DNA of 5,027 bases from Candidatus Omnitrophota bacterium (GTDB lineage: Bacteria > Omnitrophota > Gorgyraeia > Tantalellales > Tantalellaceae), in contig DAOVKF010000114.1 in the NCBI GenBank assembly GCA_030631915.1, positions 1-5,027 of the forward strand, in the 5' to 3' direction. How positions within the stretch are numbered: position 1 is the first letter of the stretch; each line of letters starts with the position of its first letter. This document shows, piece after piece, positions 1 to 5,027 of the stretch. The translations under genes were made by a program, and so were the position numbers. The notes under the pieces were generated by a model that had not been told where the DNA came from, searched no databases, and saw only the letters and a program-made list of their open reading frames with translations.

Positions 1-253
1 CCTCCGCCTTTTCCATGACCAGGTTCTCTTTCCATACCGCGCTGTTCCGGCGCTTCGCGTTTTTATAAGCGGCGAGGATCGTCTGTGCCCTATCCACTTT
101 CAGGAGCTGTTTATCGGTCAGCGCCAGGCTCTCGGCCGCGGGTTCTTTTATCCGCCGGATATGCACGACCCCGGCTCCCCTTAAAACGGAAAGGAACCGG
201 TCTCTCTCTTTATCAGAGACCATAAGCGTTATTTTTTTCATCTTTTGTATCAT
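1..253 (-). CDS. atpI: V-type ATP synthase subunit I, N-terminal fragment (cut by window edge)
   Basis: This is the start of subunit I (equivalent to eukaryotic subunit a), the membrane stator that, with the K ring, forms the ion path of the Vo sector. Only 84 complete codons are present of a protein that is usually about 600-660 residues. They belong to the cytoplasmic N-terminal domain, so no membrane helix is expected yet. The first residues MIQKMKKITLMV, followed by GVVHI at about 28-32, are the family's hallmark beginning; next comes a charged, helix-rich stretch. I chose the ATG at 253 because AGGTGA (266-261) lies 7 bases upstream. The second in-frame ATG at 241 has no such site and would lose the conserved MIxKMKK beginning. 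The gene follows atpD after 20 bases. Identity rests on the short N-terminus plus operon position. The ion-binding part and the coupling ion cannot be judged from this fragment. Confidence 0.9.
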   Translation of the reverse strand, partial: MIQKMKKITLMVSDKERDRFLSVLRGAGVVHIRRIKEPAAESLALTDKQLLKVDRAQTILAAYKNAKRRNSAVWKENLVMEKAE

Positions 254-260
254 ATCCGCG

Positions 261-266
261 TCACCT
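261..266 (-). promoter_or_regulatory. Ribosome binding site of atpI
   Basis: AGGTGA on the minus strand lies 7 bases before the ATG at 253, inside the 20-base atpD-atpI spacer. It decides between the two in-frame ATG codons (253 and 241) in favour of the first. Confidence 0.6.
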
Positions 267-273
267 GTCCGCT

Positions 274-867
274 TTACTTCCCGTGTATCTTGGCTTTCGC
301 GATCTTCCCGGTCACCACAGCCGCGGTCTGCAGATCGCCCAGGAATATCCGTATCTTCCTTATGTTCTCGCGGGCCCGCGGGATCATCACCTTTTCGAAA
401 AGATTGACTCTCTGGGTCGTGGTCCTTAATTCTTCCCGCACGAGCTCAAGCTGTCTCCTGAATATCCTGCTCCTGACGTTCAAAGTCGTCATCTCTTTTA
501 CCGCGTCTATGCCGGAATCCACCCATAAAGGGGCCGTGATAAGGTCATACTCCTCTTCCCTGAACTCTATTCCCCTGAAAACAGGGATATCCGTGCCCGC
601 GATGTTGCCTTTTTCCGTCACCACTTTTTCCAGACCGACCAGTTTACCGATCCCCGCGTCTTCGCCGAACACTGCCACCCACCCGTATATTTCCCGTTTG
701 AGTTCTTCCGTCTTTTCGATCTCTTTGTCAAGACAACGCTGTATGCTGTTTACCTCAACCTGGAGCTGCTGTTTTTTCAGCTGCAGGGTGGGCAGATACC
801 GGTTGTATCTTTTCAGCGCCTCTTTCTGTCTTCTTAATTCACCTTTGGTGTGCCTTATTTTCGCCAT
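274..867 (-). CDS. atpD: V-type ATP synthase subunit D (central rotor stalk)
   Basis: Subunit D is the axle that turns inside the A3B3 hexamer and passes torque between ATP hydrolysis or synthesis and the membrane ring; it resembles F-type gamma in role. The protein has 197 residues, normal for the family. It shows the typical two long helices. The N-terminal one (about 1-60) carries TKGELRRQK (7-15) and LPTLQLKKQQLQ (25-36). The C-terminal one (about 125-195) carries ELRTTTQRVNLFEKVMIPRA (146-165), matching the conserved 'RRVNALE..LIP' element. The middle part (about 61-125) is the short globular head. The start ATG is 6 bases after the atpB stop, in the same reading frame as atpB. I see no good Shine-Dalgarno site before it, so translation probably depends on ribosomes finishing atpB. 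The classical partner, subunit F, is not encoded next to it. Confidence 0.96.
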   Translation of the reverse strand: MAKIRHTKGELRRQKEALKRYNRYLPTLQLKKQQLQVEVNSIQRCLDKEIEKTEELKREIYGWVAVFGEDAGIGKLVGLEKVVTEKGNIAGTDIPVFRGIEFREEEYDLITAPLWVDSGIDAVKEMTTLNVRSRIFRRQLELVREELRTTTQRVNLFEKVMIPRARENIRKIRIFLGDLQTAAVVTGKIAKAKIHGK

Positions 868-873
868 GTCAGA

Positions 874-2178
874 TCATTGTCCGTCGCGCGGCGGCCAGAA
901 TTCCTCGATCAAGTCGGTCCTGAAGTTCGTTTCCTCGGGTTTAAAACATTCGCCCAGTATCTTCCACCCATTATCCAGGGCTTCCTCCAAAGGCACGTTG
1001 ACGCTCAGGTCCATCATCCGCGTCTCAAAAAGCCCGCCGTATTTCAGAAGCTTCCGGTCCCATTCACTCATCCTGAAACCCATGGCTCTTTTTTCCTCGG
1101 TTTCCCTGTATTGAGCGTAAAGCTGTATCATACCGTCCATAATGGCCCTGTGATCCTTCCTTGTGTCCTTGTTCACCTGCTGTTTTAACCTGCTCAACGA
1201 GCCGAAAGGTTCGATCCTGCCGTTTTTCAGGTAAAACTGCCCCTCGGTTATATATCCGGTATTATCCGGCACAGGATGCGTGACATCATCCCCGGGCATG
1301 GTGGTGACCGCGAGGATCGTGATAGACCCTGCCTCTGAAAAATCCACGGCCTTCTCATACCTCATGGCAAGCTGAGTGTACAGGTCCCCCGGATACCCCC
1401 TGTTCGACGGGACCTGCTCCATGGTAATGGCTATTTCCTTAAGGCTGTCCGCGAAATTCGTCATATCGGTAAGCAGCACAAGGACCTTTTTCCCGTGAAG
1501 CGCGAACTTTTCAGCCACGGCCAGAGTGAGATCAGGGACCATCAGGCCTTCCACGATAGGATCCGCCGCGGTATGGATAAAGAATATGGACCGGCTCAAC
1601 GCGCCGCCGTCCTCCAGCGTATTCTTAAAATACATAAACTGGTCATACTTGAGCCCGATGCCGCCCAGCAGGATCACATCGACCTCTGCCTGCAGGGCTA
1701 TCCTGGCCAGGAGTTCGTTATACGGTTCTCCTGACACCGAAAATATCGGCAGTTTCTGCGACTCGACCAGGGAATTAAAGACGTCTATCATGGGGATATT
1801 CGTCCTTACCATGTTCCTGGGTATGACCCGTTTGTAAGGATTCACAGGCGGACCCGCGATATCTATCAAATTGTCCGTTATTTCGGGGCCATTGTCGCGC
1901 GGGATCCCGCTTCCGTTAAATATCCTCCCCATCATGTCTTCGGAAAACCCCACCCTCATGGGGTGCCCCAGAAACCTCACCTCATCCCCCGTGGAAATAC
2001 CGCTGGTGCCGGCAAAAGCCTGCAAATATACCATGTCGCCGTCAAGCCGTATGACCTGGGCCAGAGACCTGCCCCTTGACGTCAGCAGCACGGCCAGCTC
2101 TTCATACGCTATGCCGTCCGCTACCACGCTCACGACATTCCCCACAATATTAGTTATCCTGGTGCTGATCTTCCTCAT
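874..2178 (-). CDS. atpB: V-type ATP synthase subunit B (non-catalytic nucleotide-binding subunit)
   Basis: Subunit B alternates with A in the A3B3 head and contributes to the catalytic sites at the A-B interface without being the main catalytic subunit. The protein has 434 residues, full length for the bacterial form. The N-terminal beta-barrel domain spans about 1-75 (ITNIVGNVVSV at 8-18, GTSGISTGDEVRFLG at 57-71). The central RecA-like domain begins near NPYKRVIPRNMVRTNIPMID (113-132). Its P-loop position reads IFSVSGEPYNELLARI (145-160), with no GKT, as expected for B. The Walker B-like strand is VLVLLTDMTNFADSLKEI (232-249). R330 in SLSRL (327-331) matches the arginine that reaches into the A-subunit active site. 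The C-terminal helical domain ends in VPLEEALDNGWKILGE (395-410). The start overlaps the end of atpA by 29 bases, and GGGG (2186-2183) four bases upstream is only a modest ribosome site. The start is supported by the family beginning (MRKISTRITNIVGNV). The stop is TGA. Confidence 0.98.
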   Translation of the reverse strand: MRKISTRITNIVGNVVSVVADGIAYEELAVLLTSRGRSLAQVIRLDGDMVYLQAFAGTSGISTGDEVRFLGHPMRVGFSEDMMGRIFNGSGIPRDNGPEITDNLIDIAGPPVNPYKRVIPRNMVRTNIPMIDVFNSLVESQKLPIFSVSGEPYNELLARIALQAEVDVILLGGIGLKYDQFMYFKNTLEDGGALSRSIFFIHTAADPIVEGLMVPDLTLAVAEKFALHGKKVLVLLTDMTNFADSLKEIAITMEQVPSNRGYPGDLYTQLAMRYEKAVDFSEAGSITILAVTTMPGDDVTHPVPDNTGYITEGQFYLKNGRIEPFGSLSRLKQQVNKDTRKDHRAIMDGMIQLYAQYRETEEKRAMGFRMSEWDRKLLKYGGLFETRMMDLSVNVPLEEALDNGWKILGECFKPEETNFRTDLIEEFWPPRDGQ

Positions 2179-3904
2179 TGTTCCCCGCGCCTTTCAACAT
2201 CGCGTTTATCTCTTCTTCCTGCTTTTTGAATTCGTCCGAATCCCAGGGTTTATAATTCCAGTCTATGAACCTGTGTCTCAGATCGTAAAAAAACTTTCTG
2301 GCCGCGGCCTTGTCGTCGAACGGGATATTTGCTTCCAGTATCTCCGCGATCCTGGAGAACACGTATTTCTGGCGTTCTTGCGAGGTCGCGCCGTCGACTT
2401 TGTCAAACCCGTTCTGCTGTAAATACACGCTGTCCAGAAAATCACTCTTCAGATATGTCACGTAATCGTCGATGGAGGTCCCTTCTTCCCCCACGACCTT
2501 CATCATCTGACGCACTTCTTCCCCTTTGAACAGCGTTCCCCTCGCGATATCGACAAGGTCCCTCTTTATAAAACTGCGGTATTTACTCCAGCTCTCGAGC
2601 GGATCGATCGACGGAAATCTGCGGGCCTCGGACCTTTCCCTGGACAGGCCGTGGAAAGCGCCGACGACCTTAAGCGTCCCCTGTGTCACGGGTTCCTCGA
2701 AATTCCCTCCTGCCGGGCTTACCGTTCCCCCTATGGTCAGGCATCCTGTCTCCCCGCTATTGAGCCGGACCAAGCCCGATCTTTCGTAAAAACTCGCGAT
2801 ACGGGACTCCAGATACGCGGGATAAGCCTCCTCGCCGGGTATCTCTTCCAGACGGCCGGAAATCTCCCTCATCGCCTGCGCCCACCGCGAAGTCGAATCC
2901 GCCAGAAGAAGGACGTCAAGCCCCATCTGCCTGTAATATTCCGCGAGAGTGGCGGCCGTATATACGGAAGCCTCTCTGGCCGCGACCGGCATCGACGACG
3001 TGTTGCATATGATTATTGTCCTTTCCATCAGGGATTTTCCGGTGCGGGGATCCGTTATCTTCGGGAACTCTCTCAGTGTCTCAACGACCTCTCCCGCTCT
3101 TTCCCCGCAGGCCGCTATCACTACTATGTCCACTTCCGCGTGCCGGCTGGTAAGCTGCTGCAGAACGGTCTTTCCCGCCCCGAACGGACCGGGTATACAG
3201 TATGTTCCGCCTTTAGCGACCGGGACCATGGTGTCGATCACCCTGATCCGCGTGACCAGAGGGTCCCGGGCCTGCATTTTCTCCTTATACGCGTCAATCG
3301 GCATCTTTACGGGCCACTCGAACATCATCGTGACTTCCCGGGTATCCCCGCTTTTGTCTTTCAGGACCGCGATCCTGTCCGTTACCGGATACCTGCCATG
3401 CCCGGCGATCTCCAGGACCTCATACTCATCGCGAAGATAGAACGGCACCATTATGCTGTGCCGGAATATGCCTTCGGGGACATATCCAAGAATATCTCCG
3501 GCCGTGACCGTGTCTTTTTCTTTCGCGGATGGCGTAAACTCCCACTGCTTTTCCAGGGAGATCGCGTCCAATTCCTCCCCTGTCGGAAGAAAGACCCCGA
3601 AAGATTCGGCAAGCTCGGGAAGCGGATTCTGCAGACCGTCATATATCTGGGACAACAGGCCGGGAGCCAGCTGTACTGAAAGCATCTTTCCCGAAAACTC
3701 CACCTTGTCGCCGATCTTCAGCCCTTTTGTATGTTCAAAGACCTGCAGGAAAGCCATGTTCCCCTGTATTTTAATGACTTCCGCTTTCAGCCTCTTTTCC
3801 CTCTCGATGACATACGCGACTTCGTTCTGTCTGATATGTCCTTCAAACCCGACAGTTATCATATTTCCGTTAATAGCCCGGATCTCACCGATCTGTTTGT
3901 CCAT
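2150..3904 (-). CDS. atpA: V-type ATP synthase subunit A (catalytic ATPase subunit)
   Basis: Subunit A is the catalytic ATP-binding subunit of the rotary V-type ATPase, acting at the cytoplasmic face in the A3B3 head. It has 584 residues, normal for the family. The N-terminal beta-barrel is about 1-75. The A-specific bulge ('non-homologous region') covers about 110-200 and includes PEGIFRHSIMVP (143-154). The Walker A loop is GPFGAGKT (239-246; K245, T246). The catalytic glutamate is E268 in ACGERAGEVVETL (265-277). The Walker B strand is DVLLLADSTSRWAQA (330-344; D336). SPAGGNFEEPVTQGT lies at 396-410. The C-terminal helical domain runs from about 435 and ends in a short acidic, polar tail (NNEEDQHQDN). 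The start at 3904 is backed by GAGGT (3914-3910) five bases upstream and by the conserved first strand (GEIRAINGNMITV). It overlaps the DUF2764 gene by 20 bases and atpB by 29. All catalytic residues I can identify are intact. Confidence 0.99.
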   Translation of the reverse strand: MDKQIGEIRAINGNMITVGFEGHIRQNEVAYVIEREKRLKAEVIKIQGNMAFLQVFEHTKGLKIGDKVEFSGKMLSVQLAPGLLSQIYDGLQNPLPELAESFGVFLPTGEELDAISLEKQWEFTPSAKEKDTVTAGDILGYVPEGIFRHSIMVPFYLRDEYEVLEIAGHGRYPVTDRIAVLKDKSGDTREVTMMFEWPVKMPIDAYKEKMQARDPLVTRIRVIDTMVPVAKGGTYCIPGPFGAGKTVLQQLTSRHAEVDIVVIAACGERAGEVVETLREFPKITDPRTGKSLMERTIIICNTSSMPVAAREASVYTAATLAEYYRQMGLDVLLLADSTSRWAQAMREISGRLEEIPGEEAYPAYLESRIASFYERSGLVRLNSGETGCLTIGGTVSPAGGNFEEPVTQGTLKVVGAFHGLSRERSEARRFPSIDPLESWSKYRSFIKRDLVDIARGTLFKGEEVRQMMKVVGEEGTSIDDYVTYLKSDFLDSVYLQQNGFDKVDGATSQERQKYVFSRIAEILEANIPFDDKAAARKFFYDLRHRFIDWNYKPWDSDEFKKQEEEINAMLKGAGNNEEDQHQDN

Positions 3905-4400
3905 CTTCTACCTCGCAAAGCTTATCGAACGTCCTTTTTCCCTTCTCGTGTTCGAACGCGGCCAGTCTTTCCAGTATCTGTATCTTGAGAGAATAAATGA
4001 CAAGCAGGCTCATGTCGAACATGTATCTGTATTCCTCCCCTGAAATAAAATCCCATCTGGCCTTTTCTATCGCTTTCTCCCTTGATAACGGGTCTTTTTG
4101 CGCCAGGGCGTCCTTTAAGAACCAGGGGATCTCGCTTTTTACGGCAAGACTGTTCTTTTTTCTGGTGTTGGCAAGCGCGGTCCTCAACTCCAGGTCAAAC
4201 GCCTTCCATTCCCTCACCACGGGCGGGTCCCCATGCCTGATCCACGGATCCTTCAGGTCCACGCCAAGGACTGTCTCTATATCCCCCGGGCCGAGCCATT
4301 TCCGGCATTCTTCAAAAAAAGAATCCTTTGTCATGAGGCTTTTCCCGCCAAAGCGCAGATAAGGCAGAGACGCCGCCAGATAATAGTATTTACCGCACAT
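3885..4400 (-). CDS. DUF2764-like V-ATPase operon protein, possible divergent subunit C
   Basis: This 171-residue protein has the place and the N-terminal signature (KYYYLAASLPYLRF, 4-17) of the DUF2764 family found between atpE and atpA in Chlamydia/Bacteroides-type V-ATPase operons. Its biochemical role is not established to my knowledge. It looks soluble and mostly helical: no signal peptide or membrane segment is evident. Visible elements are FFEECRKWLGPGDIETVL (28-45), a charged helix FDLELRTALANTRKKN (68-83), and a longer helical part, DPLSREKAIEKARWDF (103-118) to YMFDMSLLVIYSLKIQILER (126-145). A 'PL..EKAIEKARWDF' stretch followed by an aliphatic helix recalls the repeats of V-ATPase subunit C (eukaryotic d). 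The gene also sits where C and F lie in Thermus/archaeal operons, so I infer a C-like linker to the rotor ring. It seems shorter than the chlamydial relative as I remember it. The start overlaps the atpE end by 11 bases and has no well-spaced ribosome site, so coupling to atpE is likely. The stop is TGA. Confidence 0.85.
   Translation of the reverse strand: MCGKYYYLAASLPYLRFGGKSLMTKDSFFEECRKWLGPGDIETVLGVDLKDPWIRHGDPPVVREWKAFDLELRTALANTRKKNSLAVKSEIPWFLKDALAQKDPLSREKAIEKARWDFISGEEYRYMFDMSLLVIYSLKIQILERLAAFEHEKGKRTFDKLCEVEDGQTDR
3910..3914 (-). promoter_or_regulatory. Ribosome binding site of atpA, inside the preceding gene
   Basis: GAGGT on the minus strand, five bases before the atpA ATG, is one of the clearest ribosome sites of the window. 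It lies within the 3' coding part of the DUF2764 gene, so atpA can be initiated independently as well as by coupling. This suits a subunit needed in three copies per complex. Confidence 0.6.
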
Positions 4401-5007
4401 CTTCCAGGCCGGAGTTTAATATCTCTTTCACCTTTTTATTAAGATAAAAGTAAAAGGCTTCCGCGATCGCGTCATCGGTAAAATCGTAATACAGATTCCT
4501 GTTCTTCTCGCCTACCCGGAATCCTCTTTTCACGGCAGGAGACACCTTGAAGGTCACTCCCTTTTTAAGCTCCTTCTGCAGGGCGTTTTCCAGAACGTCC
4601 CTCAGGTTTTTCTTGTCCTGCTCACTTAAAAGTATCTCAAGATCAAAATCCCCGCGTTCCGCGCAGTGAGTCACCAGCTTTATGATAATATCTTTTATCA
4701 CGTCGGATGAAAGTGCGTCGGAAACCTCTTTTTTTACAACAGTCTTTAAAAGCGCCGCTATCTGCGCTTCCAGGGAGATGATCACGTCCCTGGCCGCCTG
4801 TTTCACCGCGCTTTCACCGTTAGTCCGGGTCCTTCCGGCTTCCTCCCTTGCCTGTTTCAATATCTCCTGTTTTTGCCGCTCCGCTGACCGGGAGATCTCT
4901 TCCGCGCCGGCTTCCGCCTTGCTGATTATATCCCTTGCCTGTTCTTCGGCCTTTTCAACGCCTTCCTGTTTTATCTTTTCGATCACACCGCCAAGATCCA
5001 TTTCCAT
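4390..5007 (-). CDS. atpE: V-type ATP synthase subunit E (peripheral stator stalk)
   Basis: Subunit E is part of the peripheral stalk that keeps the A3B3 head from turning with the rotor. It links the top of A/B to the cytoplasmic domain of subunit I. The protein has 205 residues, a usual length. Residues about 5-75 form a long, charged, Ala/Glu/Lys-rich helix (AEEQARDIISKAEAGAEEIS at 20-39), the stalk's coiled-coil arm. Residues about 100-205 form the globular head. Its end, KRGFRVGEKN (160-169), YYDFTDDAIAEAF (173-185) and NKKVKEIL (190-197), is the strongly conserved C-terminal signature. I chose the ATG at 5007 because AAGGGG (5019-5014) is six bases upstream; a second in-frame ATG at 5001 is possible. 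The usual coiled-coil partner, subunit G (H), is not encoded in the window. Being the first gene seen, it may open the operon, but only 20 bases upstream are available. Confidence 0.95.
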   Translation of the reverse strand: MEMDLGGVIEKIKQEGVEKAEEQARDIISKAEAGAEEISRSAERQKQEILKQAREEAGRTRTNGESAVKQAARDVIISLEAQIAALLKTVVKKEVSDALSSDVIKDIIIKLVTHCAERGDFDLEILLSEQDKKNLRDVLENALQKELKKGVTFKVSPAVKRGFRVGEKNRNLYYDFTDDAIAEAFYFYLNKKVKEILNSGLEDVR

Positions 5008-5013
5008 GACCTA

Positions 5014-5019
5014 CCCCTT
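5014..5019 (-). promoter_or_regulatory. Ribosome binding site of atpE
   Basis: AAGGGG on the minus strand stands six bases before the ATG at 5007 and supports that start over the ATG at 5001. The remaining upstream bases to the window edge are too few to show a promoter or the end of a preceding gene. Confidence 0.6.
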
Positions 5020-5027
5020 GTTATATC

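Noticed and set aside
874..876. Possible alternative genetic code with TGA read as an amino acid (as in some candidate phyla)
   Set aside because: atpB ends in TGA exactly at the family's normal length, the DUF2764 gene also ends in TGA, and I saw no in-frame TGA within any of the conserved genes, so the standard code fits.
245..1114. Open frame of 289 codons on the plus strand, opposite atpD and the end of atpB
   Set aside because: It is antisense to two clear V-ATPase genes; its Ser/Phe/Leu-rich product gives false membrane-like stretches but no family signature.
1949..1966. Possible small hairpin (CACCC ... GGGTG) within atpB
   Set aside because: The stem is about five pairs, there is no T-run, and it is inside a conserved coding region; it is a chance structure rather than a terminator.
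3451..3642. Short minus-strand open frame of 63 codons inside atpA in another frame
   Set aside because: It lies wholly within atpA, has no convincing start site, and its product shows nothing recognisable.
2651..3679. Long open frame of 342 codons on the plus strand, opposite atpA
   Set aside because: It is fully antisense to a highly conserved catalytic subunit; its product is rich in Arg, Pro and Ser with no recognisable domain, as expected from the complement of a moderately GC-rich coding strand.
1..5027. A hidden new system, mobile element, CRISPR array or RNA gene
   Set aside because: Essentially every base is coding for an ordered V-ATPase operon; I saw no direct or inverted repeats, transposase remnants, tRNA-like folds or base-composition shift.

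Overview
The window is one stretch of a bacterial A/V-type (V-type) ATPase operon, read entirely from the minus strand. In transcription order (high to low coordinates) it holds atpE (stator stalk), a DUF2764-like protein, atpA (catalytic subunit), atpB (non-catalytic nucleotide-binding subunit), atpD (central rotor stalk) and the first 84 codons of atpI (membrane stator subunit), which runs off the left edge. There is no gap longer than 20 bases. Neighbouring genes either overlap (11, 20 and 29 bases) or are 6 or 20 bases apart, so this looks like a single translationally coupled transcript. No promoter, terminator, RNA gene, repeat, mobile element or CRISPR array is visible.

The order E - DUF2764 - A - B - D - I is the arrangement known from Chlamydiae, Bacteroidetes, many spirochaetes and several candidate phyla. 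It differs from the Thermus/archaeal order, in which C and F lie between E and A. The A and B proteins carry signatures of this branch: GERAGEVVETL and SPAGGNFEEP in A, and SLSRLKQQV and PDNTGYITEGQFYL in B. Base composition is moderate (roughly half GC) and TGA is used as a stop. The host is therefore a bacterium with the Chlamydia/Bacteroides-type V-ATPase; an uncultured PVC-related or Omnitrophota-like lineage would fit, but the sequence does not settle the taxon.

Together the genes encode the soluble V1 part and the start of the Vo part of a rotary ATPase/ATP synthase. A and B should form the A3B3 hexamer that handles ATP. D is the rotating axle. E forms the peripheral stalk that holds the hexamer still against subunit I. 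I and the K ring, presumably encoded just past the left edge, carry the ions (H+ or Na+; not decidable here). Genes for the classical C, F and G subunits are not seen. The DUF2764 protein sits where C and F would be and is the one part of the window whose role is open.
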